From CBDFKU01 sp965248975 (GTDB taxonomy: Bacteria > Chloroflexota > Dehalococcoidia > Lucifugimonadales > JAGWBF01): a stretch of DNA of 64,000 nt. Position numbers and translations under genes: made by a program. Under the pieces are notes generated by a model. That model saw nothing but the letters and a program-made list of their open reading frames with translations, did not search any database and was not told where the DNA came from. The DNA lies in NCBI GenBank assembly GCA_965248975.1, contig CBDFKU010000017.1:1-64000 (forward strand), written 5' to 3'. Positions 1-7,604 of the stretch are shown here, piece after piece. Numbering within the stretch: the stretch's first letter is position 1; each line of letters begins with the position of its first letter.

Positions 1-501
1 CAGCGGGAGAGGCTGGAAAACATCGAAGCGGAGCTTATCGAGGTGCGGCGGCGCTTGGACCGGGTGTGGCACGTCATCGAGAACTCGGAACTCGACATAT
101 CCGACGCCACCTCCCGCATCAGAGAGCACCGGGAGCGTCAGGAGAAGCTGGAGATCGCCGCAGAGGAGGCCAGGGCATTGCTCTCAGAGCGCCGGGCCGT
201 GCTGGACAACGTGGACACCATCGCCGCCTTCGCCGAGGACATGAGCGACTTCCTGATGACCAGCGAAATCACCGAATCGAGGGCCTTCATCAAGTCCTTC
301 GTCAAGGAGATCGTGGTCAAGCCAGGAAAGGCGACGGTCTACTACACCCTACCCACGCCGCCGGACAGCCCGATAGGGGGCGGAGACGCCGCAGAGGTGG
401 CTCTCCACGGCCCAGTAGTTCGCAGTTCAGTACACGTTGGTGGGCCCGCCAGGAATCGAACCTGGGACCCGCCGGTTATGAGCCGGCTGCTCTGCCCCTG
501 A
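1..501 (+). CDS. Large serine recombinase, C-terminal part (5' end off window)
   Basis: The reading frame is open from base 1 and ends at TGA 499-501. What is visible is the end of a large serine recombinase: a charged, heptad-like helical segment (about residues 10-75) followed by a short beta segment around FIKSFVKEIVVKPGKATVYY, which is typical of the region after the zinc ribbon in this family. The catalytic serine domain lies outside the window. The last 20 or so codons read through the antisense strand of a tRNA gene, so the stop codon is supplied by the tRNA. This suggests the element integrated at the tRNA and that the junction forms the 3' end of the recombinase gene. Family call is firm, exact subfamily is not. 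Confidence 0.75.
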   Translation, partial: QRERLENIEAELIEVRRRLDRVWHVIENSELDISDATSRIREHRERQEKLEIAAEEARALLSERRAVLDNVDTIAAFAEDMSDFLMTSEITESRAFIKSFVKEIVVKPGKATVYYTLPTPPDSPIGGGDAAEVALHGPVVRSSVHVGGPARNRTWDPPVMSRLLCP

Positions 502-512
502 GCTACGGGCCC
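438..512 (-). tRNA. tRNA with CAT anticodon (elongator Met or Ile2)
   Basis: On the minus strand the sequence folds as a complete cloverleaf: 7-bp acceptor stem starting GGGCCCG and closing CGGGCCC, D arm with GCTC/GAGC, anticodon stem GCCGG/CCGGC with loop CTCATAA, T arm CCAGG-TTCGATT-CCTGG, discriminator A and an encoded CCA (438-440). The G1-C72 pair and the lack of three consecutive G-C pairs next to the anticodon loop argue against initiator tRNA. Whether it is Met or a lysidine-modified Ile2 cannot be decided from sequence alone. It overlaps the 3' end of the serine recombinase on the opposite strand. Confidence 0.93.
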
Positions 513-567
513 TAGCGCCATATGGCGAGGAAGGTACCGAAGAAACCTGTTCCGACGGTGTAAAATC

Positions 568-596
568 AGGTTACCGTAGGGCCCTGACAGTGTCAA
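568..596 (-). promoter_or_regulatory. sigma70-type promoter of the tRNA gene
   Basis: Minus-strand TTGACA (591-596) is followed after 17 bp by TAACCT (568-573). The predicted start lies about 50 bp upstream of the tRNA 5' end at 512, and no other gene starts in between on this strand. Confidence 0.6.
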
Positions 597-759
597 GGAA
601 CGCCCGGACGTCCGCCTTGGGGAGTCCCCAGGGGGGCCTAGAAGACATCGTGCAGGGATCGATGCGCCATCCGGCATCACCCTAAAACCGGACGCCGCGG
701 ATCGGTGTGGCTCGGACCTGCATCCAACAGTCAGGATCGTAGGTCCAGGAGGGTGACTC

Positions 760-2046
760 ATGAAAAGGGTCTGGGTACTGGGCGTCGCGTCGGTCGTCGT
801 AGCGTTTATTGCCACCGCTTGCGGCAGTGCCTCCACCGACACACCGCGGCCGACCTCTACAGCTATTCCTACGCCGACCCTCGGCGCCACCCCCACGGCC
901 CAGCCTACGCCAACTACAGCCCCGACTGCTTCCCCCACCGATACCCCGCCTCCCCCCACGGAGGTCCCTGATGGCCCCCCTGCGGCGGTGCTTGGCTACA
1001 GCTGGGAGGTGTCCACCGTCGACGAGCACGCGGCAAAGCCTTCGATAGCGGTCGACTCCCGGGGGACTCCCCACGTCGCCTACATGGTCGAAGCCATGCC
1101 CGGGTACGTGAAGCATGCCGTGCTCAGCTCGGGCGGCTGGGAGATATCCAAGGTTTCAACGGGATACTTCTACGGGCCCCTGGATATTACGCTAGACCAG
1201 AATGAGGTGCCCCACATAGCCTGGCACAACCACGATCGGGAGGACGGGGCCTACGCTACTCTGGTCGAAGGGGAGTGGGTCTGCAGTAGGATAAGAAGCC
1301 AGGGCCATGACGGCTGGGACATATCCGTGGTCATAGACTCCGGCGGCCGGCCCCACGTGGCCTCGGTGGACCCACGCCAGTTCGGCAGCAGATCCGGCGT
1401 GGAGTATGCAGTGCTGGAGGGCGACTCCTGGCAGGTCGAAGAGGTGGGCAGCGGTCCCGTGGCCTACGAGTTCGGCACCGAGATCGTCCTGGATTCCCTG
1501 AGCCGCCCTCACGTTGTGTGGTACGACAACTCGGACAAGGACCTGAAGTACGCCGTAAAGGAAGGCGGGAACTGGAACATCGCGACCGTGGATGCCGAGG
1601 GGGACGTCGGCCGCTTCCCATCGCTGGTCCTGGATGACCGGGACAACGCCATCATCACTTACTACGAGAGGCTCAGTCCCACCGAGGGTTACGTGAAGCT
1701 AGCCCGTCGGGACGGCGGCGCCTGGGATCTTCAGCGCATCGATAAGCTGGACAACGTGTTCCTGGGACATTTCGGTGCCCGGAAGACCAGCTCCCTGGTG
1801 CTGGACCCGCAGGACAACCCCATCGTGGCCTACTCTGACGAACAGGTGATCAAGCTGGCCTGGTGGGACGGGTCCCGGTGGAAGATAGAGACGGCGGTGG
1901 AAGCCGGTGGCACCACGCTGGGCCAACAGGTCTCGCTGGCGCTGGACGGCTCGGGAGTCCTCCACCTGACCTTTGCCGACAAGGTGGTAAAGAGCTCCCC
2001 CGGGGTGACGGGCCTCATCAAGTACGCCCGGGGCACCCCGCGCTAA
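760..2046 (+). CDS. Lipoprotein with proline/threonine linker and repeat-rich extracellular domain
   Basis: The 428-residue product begins with a lipoprotein signal: MKRVW, a hydrophobic stretch and the lipobox ATAC at about residue 21, so it should be anchored outside the membrane. A Pro/Thr-rich linker follows (about residues 28-70). The rest holds repeated segments of the type 'D..G.PHV.W......D..YA...GG.W....V', each about 45-55 residues, reminiscent of BNR/beta-propeller repeats. No catalytic motif is apparent. A good ribosome site (GGAGGG, 7 bases before ATG) supports the start. It converges with the cyclase gene, 7 bp away. The function is unknown; binding or sensing at the cell surface is only an inference. 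Confidence 0.75.
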   Translation: MKRVWVLGVASVVVAFIATACGSASTDTPRPTSTAIPTPTLGATPTAQPTPTTAPTASPTDTPPPPTEVPDGPPAAVLGYSWEVSTVDEHAAKPSIAVDSRGTPHVAYMVEAMPGYVKHAVLSSGGWEISKVSTGYFYGPLDITLDQNEVPHIAWHNHDREDGAYATLVEGEWVCSRIRSQGHDGWDISVVIDSGGRPHVASVDPRQFGSRSGVEYAVLEGDSWQVEEVGSGPVAYEFGTEIVLDSLSRPHVVWYDNSDKDLKYAVKEGGNWNIATVDAEGDVGRFPSLVLDDRDNAIITYYERLSPTEGYVKLARRDGGAWDLQRIDKLDNVFLGHFGARKTSSLVLDPQDNPIVAYSDEQVIKLAWWDGSRWKIETAVEAGGTTLGQQVSLALDGSGVLHLTFADKVVKSSPGVTGLIKYARGTPR

Positions 2047-2053
2047 CGTCTGC

Positions 2054-3007
2054 TCAGAAGACCGCTATCGGATTTACCGGTGTGCCGGTGACGTTGCTCA
2101 GCCGCAGCGGGCCGATGCACAGCATGAACTCCCAGCGGCCTCGCTGAGCACAGGCTCGGGCCAAGTCCTCCAGGTTGCAGTTGTCGATGAGCCACATGCC
2201 CATCGCCACCAGCGAGACGACATGGAGGGGACTCATCGCCACGTTGGGATAGGCGCTGGGAAGGACATCGTTGGAGGTGTCGGTGCCCAGCATGGCGATC
2301 TCCCTGCGGTGAAACCAGGGTACGCACGCAACATGGCAGGCCGTGGCCCCCTCGGCAGACACATTCACTGGACCCCTCTGCAACCTCTTGCCGTAGTTGC
2401 CTGTGCGAACCAGCAAGATATCGCCGGACTCGACGGTCACCCCGGCCTGGTGCTCCGCCGCCTCCAGGTCCTCCGGAAACACGGGCTCGTCGGCCTCCAG
2501 CCACTCCTTGCCCTTGAGCCTGGGGATGTCCAGTAGCACGCCCCTGGTGAGAATGCCGTCGTGGGTCGAGTCGATGCTCAGCGCTTGGGCCCCCTCGCGG
2601 GAGGTGACCAGGCTGGCCGGTCGGCCGTTGTACATCTTACCGTCCCAGGAGTAGTGGGAAAGGCTGTCTATGTGGGTGATGGTATATCCATGGAACACCA
2701 TCCCGATGAACTCACCCGCTCCGGGCCTGCGGCGTTTCCTTTCGGGAGAGTCGGTCTCTCTACCTTCGCCGCTGTCCACCATGTACCGCTGGACCTGGAA
2801 GTTGGTGTCCAGCGCCATCTCGGTGTTTATGGGGCGGGAGCAGGTCACCACAGCTCCATCGCTCACCAGACCGGTCGCCTGGACTCTCTTCGAGGGGGTT
2901 ATGAAGTTCAGCGTGCCCAACTCGTCCTCGGCTCCCCAGCGCCCCCAGTTGCTGAGGGAGTCCAGATAGCCCAGGACCTCCGAATCGGTGGGGACGTTCG
3001 CTGTCAT
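2054..3007 (-). CDS. Cyclase-family metal-dependent hydrolase (kynurenine formamidase-like)
   Basis: The 317-residue protein matches the cyclase superfamily that includes bacterial kynurenine formamidase. The metal-binding signature appears as THIDSLSH near residue 113, followed by a W-DGKMYNG segment. Later the segments LLDIPRLKG, GDILLVRTG and MLGTDTSND also fit this family. Members hydrolyse amides or lactones with divalent metal; the substrate here cannot be read from the sequence. Length is typical for the longer cyclase group. Start ATG at 3007 has GGAGG 5 bases upstream. It is transcribed away from the methyltransferase gene. Confidence 0.82.
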   Translation of the reverse strand: MTANVPTDSEVLGYLDSLSNWGRWGAEDELGTLNFITPSKRVQATGLVSDGAVVTCSRPINTEMALDTNFQVQRYMVDSGEGRETDSPERKRRRPGAGEFIGMVFHGYTITHIDSLSHYSWDGKMYNGRPASLVTSREGAQALSIDSTHDGILTRGVLLDIPRLKGKEWLEADEPVFPEDLEAAEHQAGVTVESGDILLVRTGNYGKRLQRGPVNVSAEGATACHVACVPWFHRREIAMLGTDTSNDVLPSAYPNVAMSPLHVVSLVAMGMWLIDNCNLEDLARACAQRGRWEFMLCIGPLRLSNVTGTPVNPIAVF

Positions 3008-3192
3008 GGTGCCCTCCTATACAGTCGGTGATCGTCCTGAAGCCACACGCTTGTTTGCTAGGGGTACTATAGGTGCGGCGTGGAGCGGGGTCAAGGCGGG
3101 CCGAGCGGGGGTTAAGGCCCTTGATGGCCGACGCGATGGCGGATACAATCGGGGCGCACGGGAAGGTAATGACGTAGCCACCGGAGGAGATG

Positions 3193-3846
3193 ATGGCCAG
3201 CAGGGAATCTAGTCCATTCAGCCCCTTCGACTTCACCCGAATCGACGAGGGCGACGACGCCCTGTTCTATCTGATGCCCAGGCTGGTGGTCCACATCGAC
3301 GATCAGGCCATAGCCGCCATTGCCGGGCTGTTCAGAGAGGTCATCCCTTCAGACTCCACCGTCCTGGACCTGATGAGCAGCTGGAGGTCCCACTGGCCCA
3401 AGGGGCACCCCAAGGCCCGGCTGGTCGGCATTGGAATGAACCCCACTGAGATGAGGGAGAACCCGGACCTCGACGACTTCGTGGTGCACGACGTCAATCT
3501 GGATCCCCGGATGCCCTTCGATGACGGCGCCTTCGATGCGGCCGTGATCACCGTGTCGATACAGTACCTGACCAAGCCCGTCGAAGTGTTCCGGGATGTC
3601 CATCGCCTGCTCAAGCCCGGAGGAGTCTTCCTGGTGATCTTCTCCAACCGCATGTTCTTCACCAAGGCGGTGAACATCTGGAGGACGAGCGGCGACGGGT
3701 TCAGGATGGACCTGGTGTCGTCGTACTTGGAGCTCGCTGGCGGCTATGGGGACCTGCAGAGGATGTACCTCAACCCTGACAAGGGACACGACGAGGACCC
3801 GGTTTACGTGGTGATGGCTGGCAAGCCGCCCCATGAACAGGAGTGA
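3193..3846 (+). CDS. Class I SAM-dependent methyltransferase-like protein
   Basis: The 217-residue product has a Rossmann-type layout: VLDLMSSWRSH near residue 56 replaces the usual DxGxGxG motif I, LVGIGMNPTEM fits motif II, VVHDVNLDPRMPFDDGAFDAAVITVSIQYL fits motifs III-IV, and the post-motif LLKPGGVFLVIFSNRMF is typical of this fold. Motif I is degenerate, so SAM binding may be altered. Two ATGs are adjacent (3190 and 3193); GGAGG at 3183-3187 is better spaced for the second. The target is unknown. The downstream gene on the opposite strand ends 2 bp away. Confidence 0.78.
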   Translation: MASRESSPFSPFDFTRIDEGDDALFYLMPRLVVHIDDQAIAAIAGLFREVIPSDSTVLDLMSSWRSHWPKGHPKARLVGIGMNPTEMRENPDLDDFVVHDVNLDPRMPFDDGAFDAAVITVSIQYLTKPVEVFRDVHRLLKPGGVFLVIFSNRMFFTKAVNIWRTSGDGFRMDLVSSYLELAGGYGDLQRMYLNPDKGHDEDPVYVVMAGKPPHEQE

Positions 3847-3848
3847 GC

Positions 3849-4283
3849 CTAGAGTCGCTTGCGCATCTCCACGTGCTCTATCCCCACCTCCAAGAATGCC
3901 GCACCCGCTTCGACGTAGCCGTGGGAGGCGTAGAAGGACTTGACGTAGGTCTGGGCGTGTAGCACCGCTTCCTTCAGACCTCGCCGCGACGATTCCTCCT
4001 CCAGGGTCCGGAGGATACGGCCGCCTATACCCTGCTTTCGCCACTCGTATCGAACCGCCATGCGCCCGATCCTGGCTGAGCGAGGTTCCACCGCTACCAT
4101 CCTTCCGGTCCCCACCACCTCTCCATTCAGGAGGGCGACGGCGTGGGTGGCGGTCTCATCGGCGGCGTCCAACTCTTCTTCCGCCGGGACGCCTTGCTCG
4201 TTGACGAACACCTGGATGCGCAGATCGAAGGCGGCCCGGCGTTCGTCCTCGGTTTCCGCTACCTTGACCACCAGGCCTTCCAT
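3849..4283 (-). CDS. GNAT family N-acetyltransferase
   Basis: This 144-residue protein has the GNAT fold signature of the YjcF/ElaA type: AFDLRIQVFVNEQGVPAEEELD near the N terminus, the beta strand AVALLNGEVVGTGRM, the acetyl-CoA loop RIGRMAVRYEWRKQGIGGRIL (R/Q-x-x-G-x-G variant) and C-terminal SFYASHGYVEAGAAFLE. The acceptor substrate is not known. It starts 4 bp after the stop of the alcohol dehydrogenase on the same strand, so the two are very likely one operon. Confidence 0.87.
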   Translation of the reverse strand: MEGLVVKVAETEDERRAAFDLRIQVFVNEQGVPAEEELDAADETATHAVALLNGEVVGTGRMVAVEPRSARIGRMAVRYEWRKQGIGGRILRTLEEESSRRGLKEAVLHAQTYVKSFYASHGYVEAGAAFLEVGIEHVEMRKRL

Positions 4284-4287
4284 TTCG

Positions 4288-5382
4288 CTAGGGAAAGGTG
4301 ACCACGCCTCGGCCCACGTCGCCCTTTACCAGGTCGTCGTAGGCCTCGTTGACCTGGTCCAGGCTGTACCGCCGGGTGATGAGGTCGTCCAGGTTGAGCT
4401 GCCCCGACAGGTAGAGGTCCACCATCCTGGGCATGTCGACGTGGCACCTGGAAGAGCCGTAGTAGCTGCCCTTCAGGACCTTCTCCTCCCGGACCAGGCT
4501 CATGGCGTCGATCCCCGCCTTCTCTCCGGTGGGCGCGATGCCCACCACCACGATGGTCCCACCTTTGCGAGCCATACGGTAGGCCGTCTCCACCGTCTCA
4601 GCCGAGCCGTACACCTCGAAGGCGTAGTCGGCGCCCCGGCCACCGGCTATCTCCCTCACCCGGGCCACGGCGTCCTGGTCGGCGGCATTGACGGTGTCCG
4701 TAGCCCCGAACCTCATGGCGAACTCCAGCTGACCTTCACGGATGTCCACCGCGATGATGCGGGAGGCACCGGCCATCTTCGCGCCCTGGATTACGTTGAG
4801 GCCCACGCCGCCGCACCCGACCACCGCCACCGTGCTCCCTGGCTCGACCTGGGCGTTGAGTATGGCCGCACCCACGCCCGTGGTGACGCAGCAGCCGATT
4901 AGGGCGGCCTGGTCCAGGGGCAAAGAGGTTGGCGCCGGGACGCACCCCGACTCAGGGATGACCACCCGCTCGGCGAAGCCGGCCACCTTCCCGAAGTGTG
5001 CGATGCGCTCGTCTCCTTTGTGCAGCCGGGTGGTGCCGTCGAACATGGTCCCCGGGGTGGCGGCGTGTAGGTCGCACAGGTTCGGCTGCCCGGTGCTGCA
5101 GAAGAAGCACTGGCCGCAGTTGGGGACGAAGGACATGATCACGTGATCCCCAGGCTTGAGGCGGGTGACCCCCTCGCCCACCTCGGCTACGACGCCCGAG
5201 GCCTCGTGCCCCATTACCGAGGGCAGCACGGTTTTGGCCTCGCCTTTCATGAAGTGATAGTCGCTGCGGCAGACTCCGCAGGCGGCGGTGTTGATCAGCA
5301 CCTCGCCCCTCCGGGGCGGATCCAGCTCCAGTTCCTCCACCACCAGGGGACTATCGTATTCGTAGAGTACCGCTGCTTTCAT
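4288..5382 (-). CDS. Zinc-dependent alcohol dehydrogenase (MDR family)
   Basis: The 364-residue protein is a medium-chain dehydrogenase. Visible are the catalytic zinc ligand CGVCRSDYHF (residues 36-45), the GHE motif at 59-61, the four-cysteine structural zinc loop NCGQCFFCSTGQPNLC (about 89-104), the second catalytic cysteine in GCCVTTGVGA, and the NAD-binding VVGCGGVGLNVIQGA followed by acidic AVDI. These features predict NAD(H)-dependent oxidation of a primary or thiol-adduct alcohol, as in the AdhC/S-hydroxymethyl branch. It is first in an operon with the GNAT gene. Start ATG 5382 is preceded by GGAGGG. Confidence 0.92.
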   Translation of the reverse strand: MKAAVLYEYDSPLVVEELELDPPRRGEVLINTAACGVCRSDYHFMKGEAKTVLPSVMGHEASGVVAEVGEGVTRLKPGDHVIMSFVPNCGQCFFCSTGQPNLCDLHAATPGTMFDGTTRLHKGDERIAHFGKVAGFAERVVIPESGCVPAPTSLPLDQAALIGCCVTTGVGAAILNAQVEPGSTVAVVGCGGVGLNVIQGAKMAGASRIIAVDIREGQLEFAMRFGATDTVNAADQDAVARVREIAGGRGADYAFEVYGSAETVETAYRMARKGGTIVVVGIAPTGEKAGIDAMSLVREEKVLKGSYYGSSRCHVDMPRMVDLYLSGQLNLDDLITRRYSLDQVNEAYDDLVKGDVGRGVVTFP

Positions 5383-5486
5383 CGGGGACCCTCCTCACTG
5401 GAAATCGCAGTCTATCATCCCCCGGGTCCCCGTTCGTGTCAACCCTGGCGAGGAAGCCATCATTCGTCGGACAGGGCTGGCCTATG

Positions 5487-6383
5487 TCACCTCAGGACGA
5501 GCTGAAGCTGTCGTGGCCGGGGATCCGCCACCACTCGCCTATCCTCATCCCCCAGGCCGTAGCCGTACTTGATGTCGGCGATACGTGCTTCCAGGCTGCG
5601 CTTCACGCCCCATGGAGCGAAGGCCCCCGGATAGAAGGTCCTGTAGGTGCGCACCAGGTCGGGATAGTCGCGGGAAAGGAAGTCGAAGAAGTGCTCCTTC
5701 GTGCCCTTTTTGAGGTAGAGGGTGTTGGCCCGCAGGAAGCGCGCTCCGTGCTGGGACGCAGCCTGGGCCACCCCTGTCATGCTATCGATTCCGTCGGTGA
5801 TGCCCGGGATGATGGGGGCCATCAGCACCCCGGCGTTGACGCCTGCCAGGGCCAGGCGCTCCAGGGCCCAGAGACGCTTGTGGGGCGGTGGGGTGCCTGG
5901 CTCAAGGCGGGAGGCCAGGGCTCGGTCCATGGTGGTGATGCTGATGCACACCGTGCACCCCGCCCGACGCGCCAGGTCCGCCAGGATATCCACGTCCCGG
6001 ACTACCAGGGTCCCCTTGGTGATCAGGTTGATCGGGGTGGCCTTGCGGACGAACTCCTCAAGGCACTGGCGGGTGAGGCGGTACTTCCCCTCTATGGGCT
6101 GGTAGGGATCAGTGGCGGTGCCGACGGCTACGACCTCGCTCTTCCAGGAAGGACGGGCCAGCTCCCGACGCAGCACTTCGGGGATGTTGGTCTTCACGGA
6201 GATGCGGCTGGAGAAGTCGTCGCCGGGGTCCAGCTCCCGGAGTTGCTGGTACCTCCGGGCGAAGCAGTAGTGGCAGCCGTGAACGCATCCCTGGTAGGGG
6301 TTGAGGGACCAGTTGAAACCCATACCCTTGACCCGATTCAGGGCGCTGACGGTAGTTGTTTCTTCGTAGCGGGCTGCGGGCAT
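5487..6383 (-). CDS. Radical SAM protein, SplB/Rv2578c-like
   Basis: The 298-residue protein begins with NPYQGCVHGCHYCFARRY, whose CX3CX2C pattern binds the 4Fe-4S cluster of radical SAM enzymes. VGTATDPYQPIE, LITKGTLVVRD and ISITTMD also match the Rv2578c/spore-photoproduct-lyase-like branch. Members are thought to act on nucleic acids or are uncharacterised. A strong Shine-Dalgarno (AGGAGGAAGG) precedes the ATG at 6383. Just upstream, a sigma70-type promoter overlaps a perfect TAGAAC-N4-GTTCTA palindrome, suggesting SOS control and a DNA-repair role. The reaction itself is not established. Confidence 0.88.
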   Translation of the reverse strand: MPAARYEETTTVSALNRVKGMGFNWSLNPYQGCVHGCHYCFARRYQQLRELDPGDDFSSRISVKTNIPEVLRRELARPSWKSEVVAVGTATDPYQPIEGKYRLTRQCLEEFVRKATPINLITKGTLVVRDVDILADLARRAGCTVCISITTMDRALASRLEPGTPPPHKRLWALERLALAGVNAGVLMAPIIPGITDGIDSMTGVAQAASQHGARFLRANTLYLKKGTKEHFFDFLSRDYPDLVRTYRTFYPGAFAPWGVKRSLEARIADIKYGYGLGDEDRRVVADPRPRQLQLVLR

Positions 6384-6412
6384 GTCCTTCCTCCTGAGCC
6401 GGTCCAGCCTGA

Positions 6413-6457
6413 TAGAACGTAAGTTCTAGATTAGATCGTGGGGAAGGAGCCTGTCAA
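6413..6457 (-). promoter_or_regulatory. Promoter with overlapping LexA-type (SOS box) palindrome
   Basis: On the minus strand TTGACA (6452-6457) and TAATCT (6428-6433) are 18 bp apart. Abutting the -10 element and sharing one base with it is TAGAACGTAAGTTCTA (6413-6428), a perfect 6-4-6 palindrome containing GAAC-N4-GTTC, the core of LexA operators known in Gram-positive bacteria and Chloroflexi. A repressor bound here would block the promoter. The radical SAM start codon is 30 bp downstream. Confidence 0.65.
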
Positions 6458-6574
6458 TGGGTTGGTGTCATCGAATGAGACCACGGCGTTCAGGGGTACT
6501 ACCCTGATTCCTGCGATTATGCCAGAATAGGGCTCGAGAATCGATCTTCTGAAGGGCTGGAGTCTGGCTGCGAC

Positions 6575-6910
6575 ATGACAGAGAACAGAGCACTAACGAA
6601 GGGCAACAGGGCTCTGGTCCAACCTCTCGTTGAAGAAGTGGTTAGGGTAGTACGTGACCATATGCATGAGGAGGGCCTGCGAATGTGCCTCTTCGGCTCG
6701 TGGGCCCAAGGCCGGGCTCTCAGAGTATCGGACCTGGACATAGCTGTGGACGCCGGAAAGCCTGTCGAGCCGGCTGTCATGGGGCGAATAACGGATGCAC
6801 TGGACGAGCTACCCACCCTGCGCAGCATAGACGTGGTGGACCTTCAGACAGTGGACCCGGAGTTCCGGCAGGCGGTGCTGCAACAGGGGGAGCTGATCTA
6901 TGGCAGGTGA
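6575..6910 (+). CDS. MNT-type nucleotidyltransferase antitoxin
   Basis: The 111-residue protein is a minimal nucleotidyltransferase. The key motif CLFGSWAQGRALRVSDLDIA (residues 39-58) has the GS-X10-DxD pattern that binds metal and NTP; a further acidic residue is in RSIDVVDL near residue 90. Such proteins pair with HEPN toxins and neutralise them, in characterised cases by AMPylating or oligo-adenylating the toxin. The stop overlaps the start of the downstream HEPN gene by 11 bp, the usual arrangement of this system. Confidence 0.88.
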   Translation: MTENRALTKGNRALVQPLVEEVVRVVRDHMHEEGLRMCLFGSWAQGRALRVSDLDIAVDAGKPVEPAVMGRITDALDELPTLRSIDVVDLQTVDPEFRQAVLQQGELIYGR

Positions 6911-7604
6911 CCCGAGGGTGCAGTCCTTGCGAAATGCGGTGAGGCGCCTGGAGGAGGCGCTCTCTCTGCCGACGGACCCGGTGGTGAGGGACTCTGGCAT
7001 TAAAAGGTTTGAGCTGTCGTGGAAAGCGATCCAAAGCTTTCTCAGGGACCGCGGCCTGGCGTGCCCTTCCCAGAGGGATTGTTTTCGAAAGGCCTTTTCC
7101 TATGGACTTTTGGCGGAGGAAGGGGTGTGGGTTCAGATGATCCAGGACCGGAACTTAAGCGTCCACACCTACAACGAAGGGCTGGCGAACCAGTTGTACG
7201 CCAGACTGCCCAATCATTTGCCGGCCTTCCGAGATCTCCTGGAAGAGTTGGAGGGCGCTAGCAGCCCGTCCGAGGATTATCTAACGGTGCTTGCGGGTCA
7301 GCGCCAATGGATCGCGACAACTAATTTTGCCGGTTGCCCCAGCCGGCCCCCAGATAGCTTTGCGAATAGCGCCGTGCTCACTACCTCGGCAAAGTTCCTG
7401 ATGCGTTGGGCTGGCCCATCGGCCCGTGCTTTCCTGTGCAGATTGACCCCAAAGCGGAACAGTTTGAGCAGGTTGTGGCCGGTGCAGATCAGCGACCATT
7501 CGCCGTTCACCTTCTCCAGTCCCCGCAGCAGGAACTGCCGGAATCCCCTGCCCTGCTTGATCTGGCCGAATACCGGCTCCACAGTTTGCATCCGCAAAGC
7601 GTAG
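6900..7604 (+). CDS. HEPN toxin (HI0074-like), C terminus replaced by IS insertion
   Basis: The first 120 residues are a HI0074-type HEPN protein: FELSWKAIQSFLRDRG is the conserved substrate-binding helix and RNLSVHTY carries the RX4H motif of the RNase active site. An IS1182-type element is inserted at 7262; the present reading frame runs 100 or so codons into the element and stops at 7604. Joining the flanks at the CTAG duplication gives ...EGARSEH and a TAA at 8835-8837, i.e. an original 124-residue protein. Only four native residues are lost, so the active site is intact, though the long foreign tail may impair folding. Antitoxin gene is upstream. Confidence 0.8.
   Translation: MAGDPRVQSLRNAVRRLEEALSLPTDPVVRDSGIKRFELSWKAIQSFLRDRGLACPSQRDCFRKAFSYGLLAEEGVWVQMIQDRNLSVHTYNEGLANQLYARLPNHLPAFRDLLEELEGASSPSEDYLTVLAGQRQWIATTNFAGCPSRPPDSFANSAVLTTSAKFLMRWAGPSARAFLCRLTPKRNSLSRLWPVQISDHSPFTFSSPRSRNCRNPLPCLIWPNTGSTVCIRKA

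Noticed and set aside
342..1116. Minus-strand frames over the tRNA and lipoprotein region
   Set aside because: They are low-complexity shadows of the lipoprotein's Pro/Thr linker and have no ribosome sites.
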